NCBI GenBank assembly: GCA_024704175.1
Contig: CP085629.1
Coordinates: 2,790,001-2,854,000 of the forward strand
Origin: Paenibacillus sp. P25
GTDB taxonomy: Bacteria > Bacillota > Bacilli > Paenibacillales > NBRC-103111
Direction of reading: 5' to 3'
DNA: 64,000 nt
The notes below the pieces were generated by a model. It did not search any database and had not been told where the DNA came from. It saw nothing but the letters and a program-made list of their open reading frames with translations. Numbering within the stretch: the stretch's first letter is position 1; every line of letters begins with the position of its first letter. Position numbers and translations under genes: made by a program. Shown in pieces: positions 8,271-18,305 of this stretch.

Positions 8271-8765
8271 ATGCTGCTCAACAAAGGCGAAACCTTATTC
8301 CAACAGGGCGAAACGGGACCGCTATACCGCATTCACAGCGGTTTGCTGAAAATCGTCCGTGTCCATGAAGACGGAACGCCGGTGCTTATGAATATCATCG
8401 TACCCGGGGAAATCATCCCCCATCATTCGCTCATCAGCCCGAAGGAGTACCATGGAACGGCCGTCGCCTTAACGAGATCCGAGATCGAGATGCTGCCGGC
8501 GCAGGAATGGTATGCCGGGCTGGAGCGGGAGCCCGCCAAATACCGCGAGGCGGCGCTGCTGCTGCAAAGCCGGCTGCGCATGATGCAGCGACGGATCGAT
8601 CAGTTGACGCAGATCACCCCGGCCGCCAAATTCCGCAAGCTCGAGGAATGGTTCGGGCAGTATATCGCACCCGCAGAGCTTACCGAGTCGCTGACGCAGG
8701 AAGAAATCGGCCAATTCATCGGTCTGCGGCGGGAAACCGTCAATCGGTCGCTGCGAAGCCGATAG
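8271..8765 (+). CDS. Crp/Fnr-family transcriptional regulator without cysteines
   Basis: A cyclic-nucleotide-binding-like beta barrel (GETLFQQGETGPLYRIHSG, then IVPGEIIPHHSL) is followed by a long dimer helix and a helix-turn-helix (ESLTQEEIGQFIGLRRETVN). The recognition helix carries R-E-T-V-x-R as in Crp, which reads TGTGA half sites. There is no cysteine, so it is not an iron-sulfur Fnr. The protein ends abruptly at SLRSR, roughly 10-15 residues short of the usual wing, so a frameshift near 8755 is possible. GGAGGTG precedes TTG 8268 and ATG 8271. It converges on hmp with a 15-base gap, and hmp carries a matching operator. Confidence 0.8.
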   Translation: MLLNKGETLFQQGETGPLYRIHSGLLKIVRVHEDGTPVLMNIIVPGEIIPHHSLISPKEYHGTAVALTRSEIEMLPAQEWYAGLEREPAKYREAALLLQSRLRMMQRRIDQLTQITPAAKFRKLEEWFGQYIAPAELTESLTQEEIGQFIGLRRETVNRSLRSR

Positions 8766-8780
8766 GGCCGCGCCCATAAT

Positions 8781-10026
8781 TTACGACCGGGCAACCGTCT
8801 CCTCCGCTTCTTCCAGGCTGCCCGCCGGTCCGAAAAATTCGTACCGGATATCCTCGCGGCGCACCCCCCATTCGATAAGCGCCCGGTTGACGGCCTTCAT
8901 GAACGGTACCGGGCCGCAGAAGTAAAATACCGCGTCGGTCGAAGGCACCACAGACTTAAGCCAGGCCAGGTCGATCCGCCCTTCCTTATGAAACGCCCGG
9001 CTGGCGCGGTCTTCCGCTGTCGGCGACTGATAGCAGTAATGCACGGACACATTCGGATGCAGGTGCGCCTTCTCCGTTACTTCCTCACGAAGGGCATGCG
9101 TCCTTCCGCTGTTCGCGGCGTGAATGAAAGTGACACTGCGGCTGGAGTCCGTCTCCGTCAGCGCGTGAAGCATACTTACCGTAGGCGTCAGCCCGACGCC
9201 GCCGCTGATCAGCACGACCGGCCGCGGGTCCTCCCGGTCCAGGGTGAAATCGCCCGCCGGAGCCGTCAGCTTCAGTGTATCCCCTTCCTGCACCTTCTCG
9301 TGCAAAAAGACCGAAACGACGCCCGCGGGGGTACCGGCGATCCCGTCCTCTCTTTTCACCGAAATCCGGTAATAAGGCTTGCCCGGTGCATCCGATAAGC
9401 TGTACTGGCGGATATGGGTATGGGCTTCACCTGGAATTTCCGGCATGGCGCTCACATATTGGCCCGGTTCAAAGGCGGCGATCGGACCTTCGTCTTTCGG
9501 TACAAGATAGAAGGACGTGATCACGTCGCTCTCCTTCACTTTGCGCTCTACGCGGAATTCGCGGAAGCCTTCCCAGCCGCCCTCTTGCCCAGCGACCCGC
9601 GCATACATCTCCCGCTCGACACCGATAAACACATCGGCAATGACGCCGTACGCTTCTTTCCAAGCTTCCAAAATCGCATCCGTCGCCGCATCCTGAAGCA
9701 CATCCTTAATGGCTGACAGCAGTGTTTCGCCCACGATCGGATAATGCTCGGGCCGGATGCCGAGACTACGGTGCTTGTGTGCGATTTGCTTCACCACCGG
9801 CAGAATGGCCGGAAGATTGTCGATATGGGCTCGCGGCGGCATAGACCGCATTCGCCAGCGCAGTCTCTTGCCGTCCTTGCTTCTGGTTGGCATGATTGAA
9901 AATATTCAAGAGCTCCGGATGATTCGCAAACAGCTGCTCGTAAAACCGCTTCGTTATGGCCGTTCCATGGGTTTCCAAAACCGGCACGGTGGACTTGATC
10001 ATGGCAATCGTTTGTTCGCTTAGCAT
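8781..10026 (-). CDS. hmp: Flavohaemoglobin, nitric oxide dioxygenase (one frameshift)
   Basis: Hmp converts NO and O2 to nitrate using haem, FAD and NAD(P)H. The globin domain occupies residues 1-140 ([20 protein letters not shown], with HANQKQGRQ in the haem region). The FAD domain has [20 protein letters not shown], and the NAD domain has [18 protein letters not shown] and YFCGPVPFM. It is about 415 residues long. A missing base near 9835 shifts the frame inside the globin domain, between AVYAAA and [10 protein letters not shown] consensus Crp/Fnr operator lies at -41.5 relative to a predicted start point. Confidence 0.93.
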
Positions 10027-10072
10027 AACGTGTTTCCCTCGCTTCTATATGAACTGAATTCTTGATGAACCC

Positions 10073-10078
10073 AGTATA
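10073..10078 (-). promoter_or_regulatory. Predicted -10 element of the hmp promoter
   Basis: TATACT on the minus strand places transcription start near 10066, 40 bases before the hmp ATG. No -35 hexamer is evident, as expected for a promoter dependent on a class II activator. Confidence 0.6.
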
Positions 10079-10099
10079 CAAAGCCGGGAACCCGCCGCT

Positions 10100-10115
10100 T
10101 GTGATTTCAATCACA
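10100..10115. promoter_or_regulatory. Perfect Crp/Fnr operator upstream of hmp
   Basis: TGTGA-TTTCAA-TCACA is an exact TGTGA-N6-TCACA palindrome. Its centre (10107.5) is 41.5 bases upstream of the predicted hmp start, the canonical class II activation position. The Crp/Fnr protein encoded just beyond hmp has the R-E-T-V-x-R recognition helix expected for TGTGA. Confidence 0.8.
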
Positions 10116-10236
10116 CCAAATGGCAACAAATTGTGAAGCAGAATTTCGTTGCAAATCGGCTGGCCCGGTGTTATCTTGAAAGCGATATCTTCAAGAAAAC
10201 GACGGGGACACACAGTCCTTCGAAAGGAAGCATCGT

Positions 10237-10667
10237 ATGGCTGCAGAAGCGGATGTCCAAACCGAAATGAAAAAGAATCGTGGTTTCAAAAAGTGAAGGC
10301 GATGGCCAAACGGCTGAAATCCAATCTCATGGTGCTCTATTTGGCTTACCGCGATCCAAGGGTCCCATGGTTTGCCAAAGTATTCGCCCTCTGCGTGGTC
10401 GCTTACGCTTTCAGCCCCGTAGATCTGATCCCGGATTTCATCCCCGTTCTCGGCTACCTGGATGATCTCATCCTGGTCCCGCTCGGCGTATATATCGCGC
10501 TCCGGTTATTTCCCAGTCATGTTCTTGAAGAATACCGTGCGCAGGCGGAAGAACGGCGGAAGTCGGGCAAACCAAGGAACTGGCTGACCGGCGCCTTGAT
10601 CATTGCCTTATGGATTCTTGCCGGAATTTGGGCCTGCTTGTATGTTTACCGTATATTCATGCATTGA
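10237..10667 (+). CDS. DUF1232 (YkvA-like) membrane protein, probable frameshift near the start
   Basis: The core contains the DUF1232 signature DPRVPWFAKVFALCVVAYAF, then SPVDLIPDFIPVLGYLDDLI, with two membrane segments, plus a C-terminal segment WLTGALIIALWILAGIWACL. Length is about 143 residues. The best start is the ATG at 10237, preceded by GAAAGGAAG. That frame stops after a few codons (KKNRGFKK) while the DUF1232 frame continues in a neighbouring phase, so an indel between about 10278 and 10298 is likely. The alternative is initiation at ATG 10302. It is divergent from hmp, with the Crp/Fnr operator between them. The function is unknown. Confidence 0.7.
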
Positions 10668-10673
10668 TGGAAA

Positions 10674-10700
10674 AAAGGCCCTCCGTCTAGGAGGGCCTTT
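10674..10700. terminator. Terminator, probably bidirectional
   Basis: AAAGGCCCTCC pairs with GGAGGGCCTTT around GTCTA. It lies between the convergent DUF1232 and beta-helix genes, with A and T tracts on opposite sides. Confidence 0.85.
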
Positions 10701-10719
10701 ACCGAATAATAGCCATTGG

Positions 10720-12034
10720 TTAAAATCCGCCGGTCACCGTATCCGTCCCCAGATTCTTCACCGGCTCTCCATTGTTTGCGCCGCTGTTGCCGAATACCGC
10801 ATTCCCCTGGCGCGGGACGAATCAAGCCGGATCCCCTCGGCCTGACAGCGGAACAGCGTATTCTGCGTTACCGTATTTTGCCGGCAGTAAGCCCCGTCAT
10901 CCTCCCCGAACGTATCGAGCAGAACCCCGGTCCCCGTGCGCCGCACGTCATTGCCCGAAACTACGTTCCCGTCCGTATTGCGCAGACCAGATCCCCGTCG
11001 GGCCTCCGTCGATTTTATTTCCGCGAATGACGTTCCCGTAGGGGCGGTCGTCTCCGGCGGTGCCTTCGCCAAGCAGCACAATCCCCGCTTGGGAGGCCTG
11101 CGAAATGATATTATCCTCGATCACATTCTCCGTACAATAATCCTTGAGGCGGATGCCGTGGATACAGCTCGTCTCTCCGTCGGCAAGACCGAGACCGGGT
11201 ACGATATTGCCGCTAATCCGGTTGCGGGTGCAGGGCGTCAGTTGGGACGAAAGCGAAATCATGATGTCCCGGGAGCCTTCCGACACATTCCCTTCGACCG
11301 CCGAATAAGAGCACCCCGCAGATAAATGAATGCACGGCTTATACATCCTTTTAAAGCGGTTATTCGCCAACCGGTGATAAGCCCCCGACTCCGCTACGAT
11401 CCCGTAGCCCTCCAAAGGGCCGTCCGAGGAAATGATGTCCGAAATTACACATTCCTTCACCGTCACATGCTTGCATCCGGTCAAATGTATACCGCAGGCC
11501 GTCATGCTGAACCCGCATCCGGCAATCACTACATGCTCGCAGTCGCCGAGTTCGATCCCGCGCTCCACCTGAGGCCGTTTCCCCGTTGGTAGCGCCCGTC
11601 CCTTCGAACGCCAGACCCGCAATGGTTACATGCGTCAGCGAATATCCGTAAAGCAAGGACAGATAGGGCTGCATTCCTCGGAGCACGGAGGCTTCCCCGG
11701 TACCGACGATCGTGATCTTCGGGCGCGACCGGATGCCCGTATTCAGCATATATTTGCCCGCAGGGACATACACCGTCCCCCCTGTCAGCTGAGCCGCATC
11801 CACCGCCATTTGAAATGCCGGCGCGTCGTCCTGGTCAAAACGGCCGCCTCCGCGGGCGCCGAAGTCTTTGACATTATACCAGGGGCTGTTGTCCGGACGT
11901 GCGACCACCGGATCCGCGGCGGAAGCCGTTTGGGTCCAGCTTGTGCCGGCGGCGAGCATCAGTCCGGCCGCCCCCAGCGAGGTAAGCAGCTGCCGGCGGG
12001 TCAGCGATTTCTCTTGTTCTTCTTTCTCTGGCAT
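10720..12034 (-). CDS. Secreted right-handed beta-helix protein, pectate-lyase-3-like (several frameshifts)
   Basis: This is a probable extracellular polysaccharide-acting or structural protein of about 440 residues. The N-terminus carries a twin-arginine signal (TRRQLLTSLGAAGLMLAAG) and a cleavage-like ASA-ADP. The first domain has NVKDFGARGGGRFDQDDAPA and GTVYVPAGKYML, typical of pectate-lyase-superfamily N-termini. Repeated parallel beta-helix coils with N and G turns follow (GNVVSGNDVRRTG, ENVIEDNIIS, GNVIRGNKIDGG). Shifts near 11590, 10990 and about 10800 divide it. The tail NSGANNGEPVKNLGTDTVTG ends at 10720. GGGAGG precedes the ATG at 12034. The substrate cannot be assigned. Confidence 0.75.
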
Positions 12035-12206
12035 CTCGGGTGGCCTCCCATAATCTAGTAATCTACAAAAATTATAGCTTTTGCCGCCCCATTTGACAAT
12101 GTTATCCAAGAGAGTCTGTTCCGCGGCCGGGACAAGCCCTCCGCAAGACACAGTGCGAGTCGTTTAACAAGCATGGCGTGTTCGTAAGTTTTATCCTCGT
12201 GTCACT

Positions 12207-12240
12207 AAAAAAGGCACGCTCCGCATCAGCGGAACATGCC
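12207..12240 (-). terminator. Terminator of the SpoVIF-like gene
   Basis: On the minus strand GGCATGTTCCGC and GCGGAGCGTGCC pair around TGAT and are followed by T6. The stem overlaps the last codons and the stop of the upstream gene. Confidence 0.8.
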
Positions 12241-12513
12241 CCACAGCTTGATCAGATGAAACGTATTGTTCGGATCGATCTTTTGCGAGATGATGAAATT
12301 CACCAGATGCTCGGTCTGCGCATCGGTCATTCTTTCGTTCAGGGCTTTGGAAATGAGCCCAACGAATCTCCGTACCTTGACACGGTCCTGCAGATCGTAT
12401 TTATTCACGCCCTGCAGAATCATTTTGACGCGTTCCTTGGTCTCGGGGTTCTTCATCTTGATCTTGATGCGTTCCACCTGCGCCGGGTCAAAACCGTATT
12501 TCGTATAACTCAT
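12226..12513 (-). CDS. Stage VI sporulation protein F-like (DUF2624-type) protein
   Basis: This small helical protein has 95 residues. Visible pattern: KMKNPETKERVKMILQGVNK, then DLQDRVKVRRFVGLISKALN, then a C-terminal DPNNTFHLIKLWGMFR. The order (a DR-x-KVR helix followed by an I-x-x-x-KID segment) resembles SpoVIF/YjcC, a spore-coat assembly protein, and related DUF2624 proteins. The assignment is by recall of the pattern only. The ATG at 12513 is chosen for its GGAGGT ribosome binding site; an in-frame upstream ATG has none. It stands alone between recG and the beta-helix gene. Confidence 0.55.
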   Translation of the reverse strand: MSYTKYGFDPAQVERIKIKMKNPETKERVKMILQGVNKYDLQDRVKVRRFVGLISKALNERMTDAQTEHLVNFIISQKIDPNNTFHLIKLWGMFR

Positions 12514-12597
12514 GCCCTGCACCTCCGTCATCCGTTGGGAATGGACTTACATCGTCATATACAGTAAGTCTATGTCGGAGGGCTCGGACATGTGTAC

Positions 12598-14656
12598 CTA
12601 ATCGAGCAGATCGTTATCAAAGATGTGCTCGCGCTGCAAATACTGGCGAAGCGGCATATAAGTCGCCGCCGTCCAGAATTCCGGACGCCGCACGAGCTCC
12701 GCGGCATCGTCGCGCGCCTGCTCCATCGTCTCGAAATCCGTCACCATATCGGCGATGCGGAAGTCCGGAAGGCCGCTCTGCTTCGTGCCGAAAAAGTCGC
12801 CGGGACCCCGCGTGCTCGAGATCGCGGCGAGCAATCTCGAAGCCGTCGTTCGTATCCGTCATTGCCTTCATGCGCTCCTTGCCCACTTCGTTCTTCGGAT
12901 CGGCGATCAGGACGCAGTAGGACTGATGCTCGCCCCGGCCTACGCGGCCGCGCAGCTGATGCAGCTGGGACAATCCGAAACGGTCGGCGTCATAGACGAC
13001 CATCAGCGTCGCATTGGGCACGTCTACTCCAACCTCGATGACCGTGGTGGATACAAGCACCTGCACCCGGTTCTCGCTGAATTCGCGCATCACCTCATCC
13101 TTCTCCGCGGCGGACATCCGCCCGTGAAGGAGACCGACCCGGAATTCGGGAAAAGCAAACTGCAGCTGCGCATGCACATCGATTGCATTCTGCACGTCCA
13201 GCTTGTCCGACTCCTCAATCAGCGGACAGATGACATAGGCCTGCCGGCCCTCGGTCACCTCGCGCCGGATGAAACCGAGCACCCGGTCCAGCATGGCATG
13301 GGTTACCGCATAGGTTTGGATCGGCTTGCGCCCCTTCGGCGGACTCGCGCAGGGTCGATACATCCATATCGCCGAAGGCGGTAATGGCAAGCGTCCGCGG
13401 AATCGGCGTAGCCGTCATCGTGAGGACGTCGGGATTCATTCCTTTCCGGCGCAGGATGCTGCGCTGGTTGACGCCGAAGCGGTGCTGCTCGTCGGTTACG
13501 ACAAGACCGAGTCGCCGGAAGTAAACGTCCTCTTGAATGAGGGCGTGGGTGCCGACGACCACATCAGCCATACCCATCTGCAGCGAAGCGAGCAGGTCCC
13601 GGCAGTCGCCGGTCGGTCAGGTCGCCGGTAAGCGGCGCGGTCTGGATCCCATAAGGCTCGAAGAGCCGGTCGAGCGATCGCTTATGCTGCTCGGCGAGAA
13701 TTTCGGTGGGCACCATCAGCGCCCCCTGGTAGCCCGCCTTCACGACAGCGAACAAGGCGGCGGCGACCACCACGGTCTTACCGGCACCGACATCGCCCTG
13801 CAGCAGGCGGTTCATGGCGTACGGTCGCTGGAGATCGTGCAGGATTTCGGCCAGCACGTTCTTTTGCGAGGCGGTCAGCTGGAACGGCGACGCCCGGACG
13901 AAGGCCCGCACCGCCGGCAAATCCAGCGGATGGGCGACGCCGTCGGCCCGCTCGTGATTTAAGGCGCGGTACGCCTGCATCTTAAGCTGAAACAGGAACA
14001 GCTCCTCGTACACCATGCGGCGCCTCGCCCGTTGTCCCTGCTCCAGGTCGCCGGGCATATGCAGCGGCGCCATCGCCTGCTTGCGCGGCAAGCAGGTTGT
14101 ACTTCTTGAGCAGCTCCGCCGGGAGCACTTCGGGAATCATCTCGCCGAACTGCAGCAGCGCCTGCTTCATCGTCTGGCGCATCCACTTCTGCGTGAGGGC
14201 GCCCGAGACGGAATACACCGGCTGCAAGGTGCCGATTTGCGATTTGCCCTGCCCCGGGAACTCCGACTCCGATACCGTAAGGTGAAGCCGCTTCTGATCC
14301 CATTTGCCGGTCAGTACAATCTCGCTTCCCGCCGTCAGCTTGTCCCTCAAAAAATGCCGGTTGAACCAGACCGCGGTAATGAACAGCGAATCGACAACGA
14401 TTTTGCAGGTCATGCGCGATTTGGTCCGGCCATACATCTGCACTTGCGGCACACCGGCGATGGTCCCTTGAACGGTGATTTTGTCCCCGTCCTTCACCTG
14501 CGTCAAATCCCGAAGCGTGTAATCCTCGTAGCGGAAAGGATAATAATCGAGGAGCTGTCCGACGCTAGTAATGCCCAGCGCGAGCAGCTCCTCAGGCTTC
14601 TTGCCTTTGACGCCGGACACCTGTGTGACCGGAAGCGCGTATAAATCGACTGCCAT
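12598..14656 (-). CDS. recG: ATP-dependent DNA helicase RecG (four frameshifts)
   Basis: RecG drives branch migration and fork reversal. About 685 residues can be assembled. The N-terminal OB/wedge domain contains [17 protein letters not shown] and [17 protein letters not shown]. The helicase core has Walker [52 protein letters not shown] and [16 protein letters not shown]. The C-terminus has [19 protein letters not shown]. Shifts lie near 14085, 13590, 13330 and 12830, all in GC-rich runs. It starts one base after the DegV stop, so the two genes are in one operon. Confidence 0.93.
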
Positions 14657-14657
14657 C

Positions 14658-15512
14658 TTAGGCCGGCGCCGCCAGAGCCGCTACGGTTCCGGGTCCCACA
14701 TGCGCGCCGATGACCGGCCCCAGGTGGGTATACTGCACGCTTTTCACTTCAAAATGCTGCCTGATCAGAGCTTCCAGCTCTTCCGCCGTACTCCGGTCGG
14801 TCGAATAGGCCATGGACAAGTGAATAGGCTGACCGTCCAGCTCCTGCCGGAGCAGCTCAAGAATGCGGTTCATCGCCTTCTTCTGGCCGCGCACCTTATC
14901 CACCGAGAAAACTTCCCCGTCGTCGTTAATGGACAGAATCGGCTTAATATTCAAAAGCGATCCGACCAGCGCAGCCGCTTTGCCGATCCGCCCGCCTTTT
15001 TGCAAATATTCCAGCGTATCCACCAGAAAATAAAGCCGGAACGCCTTCCGCATGACTCGGTAATCCGCTGAAGGATCTCCTCCTTGCTCTTCCCTTGTTT
15101 GGCGGCTTCGGCCGCCGCGTTCACAAGAATCCCGATGCCGATCGAAGCGGACTTCGAATCGAAGACCGTAATGTCCGCGACCTCCTCCATCATGGACCCG
15201 GCCAGAACCGCGGATTGGTATGTACCGCTAAAGGCGGAGGACAGATGGATGGAGAGAATCGGTCCGTCTTCTTGTTCCAGAAGCCGTTGGTATACCTCCT
15301 GAAACTCCGCCGGCGAAGGCTGGGATGTGGTCGGCGGCTGCGCGGGCTCCGGCCAGCTTCGCATAGAACCGGTCCGGGTCCATATCCACGCCGTCCAGGT
15401 AGGTCTCGGAGCCGAAGGATACCTTCATCGGCACCAATGCCACGCCCAGTTCCTCTCTCTTATCCGCGGGAAGATCGGCGGTGCTGTCCGTCACAATACG
15501 AACCTGACGCAA
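14658..15512 (-). CDS. DegV/FakB family fatty-acid-binding protein (two frameshifts)
   Basis: DegV proteins bind a fatty acid and present it to the kinase FakA. The family start VRIVTDSTADLPADKREELG, the PMKVSFGSETYLDGVDM block and the central SIHLSSAFSGTYQSAVLAG loop are clear. So are LVDTLEYLQKGGRIGKAAAL, LLNIKPILSINDDGEV and the C-terminal LGPVIGAHVGPGTV. It is about 284 residues long. Shifts lie near 15350 and 15055. The TTG start at 15512 follows GGGGTG. It lies directly downstream of fakA and upstream of recG, taking the place occupied by sdaAB-sdaAA in Bacillus subtilis. Confidence 0.88.
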
Positions 15513-15566
15513 TAAGGTTCACCCCGTCTTTTTTTTTGTAAAATTGTTAGGTTTAAGAAACAGCCG

Positions 15567-17353
15567 TCACTCGGCTGAAAGAATGTAATGGTACACCGGC
15601 TGTCCGCCTTCGTGCACTTCCATTTCGACGTCCCCGTGATGGTCTTCGACGTACTCAATCAGGCGGCTGGTGATCTCCGGATCGGCATCGACTCCGGTGT
15701 ACAGCGTAAGGATCTCCGCCCCCGCGCAAGCAGGCTGTCGATCAGATGCCGGCAGGAAGCCGTGCAGTCCGGGTCCGCCGAGACGATTTTTCCGTTGTGG
15801 ATCCCGATATAATCCCCTGCTTGATATCGATGCCGTCCATTTGGGTGTCGCGAACCGCATAGGTTACCTGGCCGGACTCGACCTGCTGAAGCGCCTGCTC
15901 CATTTCATCCACATTGCTTTCCAGCGGCACCTCTTCGTTGAAGGCGATGACCGCAGCGATTCCCTGAGGGATCGTCTTGCTTGGAATCACGACGACCTGC
16001 TTATCCTCCACCAGCTCCACCGCCTGCTGCGCCGCCAAAATAATATTGGAGTTGTTCGGCAGCACAAACACGGTTTGGGCCGGCACCCCGCCGATGGCTT
16101 TCACGATATCCTCCGTGCTCGGATTCATCGTTTGTCCGCCGTGCAGCACCTTGTCTACACCGAGGCTCGCGAAAATGCCCGTAATGCCGTCCCCCGCCGT
16201 CACGGCAACGAACCCGTAGCGTTTCGAATGGCCGGGATCTGCGGAAACCGGCTCATCCGAAGCGCGGGAATGCTGGGCTTCCTGGTCCCGAAGCTCATCC
16301 ATCAGAATATGGGCATGCTGATCGCGCATGTTTTCAATCTTGATTCGGGTTAAGGAACCGTACTGCTGGGCAAGGTTCATGACCGAGCCCGGTCGCTCCG
16401 CATGAATATGGATTTTCACCAGATCATCATCGGCCACGACCAAGAGCGAGTCGCCGAGAACGGACAGCTCCTCGCGGAAGCGCCGCTCATCGAAGCGCTC
16501 TGCCGCTAGCTTCGACGGATCGAGCCTGACGATAAATTCCGTGCAGTATCCGAATTCGATATCTTCGGTCGCAAGCCTTGCCTGCGCCCGGTGGGGCTCA
16601 AACGGCTCCTTGCGGACCTCGGCATCCGAAACCGGAAGCGGCTCGAGAGGCGCTTCCAGCGACTGTACCGCCCCGAAAGCCGCATAAGGCACGTCCGCAG
16701 GCTCGCTAAATTCCGTCTCCGCCAGTGAATCCAGCGCGGACAAAAAGCCTTCATAAATATAAATCAACCCTTGACCGCCGGAATCAACGACACCGACCTG
16801 CTTCAGGACCGGCAGCATGTCCGGCGTTTTGGCAAGCGCTTCTTCCCCTTGGCCAGCACATCCCGCATGACATCGGCGACCCCCGCATGACGCTTGGCAC
16901 TTTGCACCCCTTGTTTGGCCGCTTCCCTGGCTACGGTAAGGATCGTTCCTTCCACCGGCTTGACCACGGCTTTATAGGCCATGTCCACGCCATGCTGCAG
17001 AGCCGCAGCGAACTCTTGGGCGTTTGCCGATTCCAGATCGGCCACTGCCTTCGAGAACCCGCGGAACAGCTGGGACAGAATCACTCCGGAGTTCCCCGCG
17101 CGCCCATAAGCGGCCCCTTCGCCAGCGCTTCCGCCGCCCGGCCGAGGTGAACGGAAGGCCGTCTTCTGAGCTCCTCCACCCCGGAAGTCAAGGTCAACTT
17201 CATATTGGTGCCGGTATCCCCGTCGGGCACGGGAAACACGTTGAGCGCATTGACGCGTTCGGCCGTCGCATTCAGCCGCTCCGCCCCCGCTTCCGCCATG
17301 CGGATGAAATCTTGACCGTTGATTTGATTTAAGCGCTTACTCAAAAAAACCAT
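15567..17353 (-). CDS. fakA: Fatty acid kinase FakA / YloV, DAK domain (three frameshifts)
   Basis: FakA phosphorylates fatty acids held by FakB/DegV. The dihydroxyacetone-kinase-type N-terminal domain shows LNVFPVPDGDTGTNMKLTLT (the metal-binding aspartates), GPLMGARG-NSGVILSQLFRG, AVVKPVEGTILTVAREAA and VVDSGGQGLIYIYEGFL. The middle domain has GYCTEFIVRLD and HIHAERPGSVMN, and the C-terminal domain has VFVLPNNSNIILAAQQAVEL and ILTLYTGVDADPE. It is roughly 590 residues long. Shifts lie near 17095, 16845 and 15815. The ATG at 17353 follows GGAAGGGG. It is flanked by yloU and degV, a standard arrangement. Confidence 0.92.
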
Positions 17354-17420
17354 TCCCCTTCCTGTATGAAGCCCTGCCGGCCCCGGTGAAGTCCCGGACG
17401 CCGGACTGTATGCCATGCTG

Positions 17421-17780
17421 CTAAACGACCCGGACGCCTTGAACGAAAATATTGACGGTATCCACCTGGAGGCCCGCCACCTCGTTCAGCACGTATTTGA
17501 CTTTGGTCTGCACATTGTGCGCCACAACGGAAATTTTGGTTCCGTAGCTAACGACGATATATAAATCGATGGCCGTCACGCCATGCTCATTCCGATGAAC
17601 CTCGACACCCCGGCTTAAGTTGTCCCGACGCAGCGGCTCGGCGATCCCGTCCTTGAATTGGTTGCGCGACGCCATGCCCACCAGTCCGTAACAATCCAAT
17701 GCCGCTGAGCCCGAGAGCACGGCAATGACTTCATCCGTTACATAAATCTTGCCATATTCTGTCGCCAGTTCGATGGCCAT
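17421..17780 (-). CDS. yloU: Asp23/Gls24 family protein YloU
   Basis: This 119-residue envelope-stress-type protein lies in the position of yloU, directly before fakA. Family features are GKIYVTDEVIAVLSGSAALD, the ARG-type block DNLSRGVEVHRNEHGVTA, then IDLYIVVSYGTKISVVAHNV and a C-terminal NIFVQGVRVV. The ATG at 17780 is chosen because GAGGAG lies nine bases upstream; the open frame extends further but without a signal. A second Asp23 paralogue lies at 57882-58274. Confidence 0.88.
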   Translation of the reverse strand: MAIELATEYGKIYVTDEVIAVLSGSAALDCYGLVGMASRNQFKDGIAEPLRRDNLSRGVEVHRNEHGVTAIDLYIVVSYGTKISVVAHNVQTKVKYVLNEVAGLQVDTVNIFVQGVRVV

Positions 17781-17891
17781 CTCAAGCGACTCCTCTATAT
17801 TTTGAATAGGTTGGATTATGTTACATTGTACTATATCAGAAGCAAGAAATAAATAAATTCCCCGCTTCCCCGCCAAACCGGCAATCACGCG

Positions 17892-17921
17892 TTGACGCGC
17901 ATCATTTCACTATGATATGAT
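17892..17921 (+). promoter_or_regulatory. Predicted rpmB promoter
   Basis: TTGACG at 17892-17897 is followed after 18 bases by TATGAT at 17916-17921. The start point would lie about 90 bases before the L28 ATG, leaving a structured leader. Confidence 0.65.
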
Positions 17922-17976
17922 GTTTAAGTGTGTTTTTTAAGAGTTTATCACGTGAATGAAAGAACGGCCATAGAAC

Positions 17977-17994
17977 GACCGATCGTGATCGGTC
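17977..17994 (+). promoter_or_regulatory. Perfect hairpin in the L28 leader
   Basis: GACCGATC-GT-GATCGGTC can fold into an 8-bp stem with a minimal loop, 25 bases before the L28 start. No T run follows, so it is not a terminator. It could be an autoregulatory site for L28 or a protein operator; this is inferred from position. Confidence 0.45.
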
Positions 17995-18019
17995 TTCGGA
18001 GCTTTAAGGAGGTGTAACC

Positions 18020-18208
18020 ATGTCCCGCAAATGTTTCATTACTGGTAAAGGACCAGGTACAGGCAACCACGTTTCCCATGCGAACAACAAATCGAAGCGC
18101 ACTTGGGGTGTAAACGTTCAGAAGGTCCGCATTCTGGTGGACGGCAAACCGAAGCGTGTTTGGGTAAGCGCAAAGGCACTCAAATCCGGCAAAGTGACTC
18201 GCGTATAA
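18020..18208 (+). CDS. rpmB: Large ribosomal subunit protein bL28
   Basis: Complete at 62 residues. It has the family start [20 protein letters not shown] and the basic [16 protein letters not shown] block, then [17 protein letters not shown]. The start follows an excellent TAAGGAGGTG ribosome binding site. The gene is on the plus strand between minus-strand spoVM and yloU, exactly as in Bacillus subtilis. Confidence 0.97.
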   Translation: MSRKCFITGKGPGTGNHVSHANNKSKRTWGVNVQKVRILVDGKPKRVWVSAKALKSGKVTRV

Positions 18209-18223
18209 CAAGCGATCGCAGAC

Positions 18224-18252
18224 AAAAAGCACCTGTTACAGGTGCTTTTTTT
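18224..18252. terminator. Bidirectional terminator between rpmB and spoVM
   Basis: AAAAAGCACCTGT pairs with ACAGGTGCTTTTT, with an A tract before and a T8 tract after. On the opposite strand it also ends in T5, so it can serve the convergent spoVM transcript. Confidence 0.88.
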
Positions 18253-18305
18253 TAGTTTGCGGGCACATGAGGTGGGAACCGCCTAAGTATGAACCTCATG
18301 TACCT

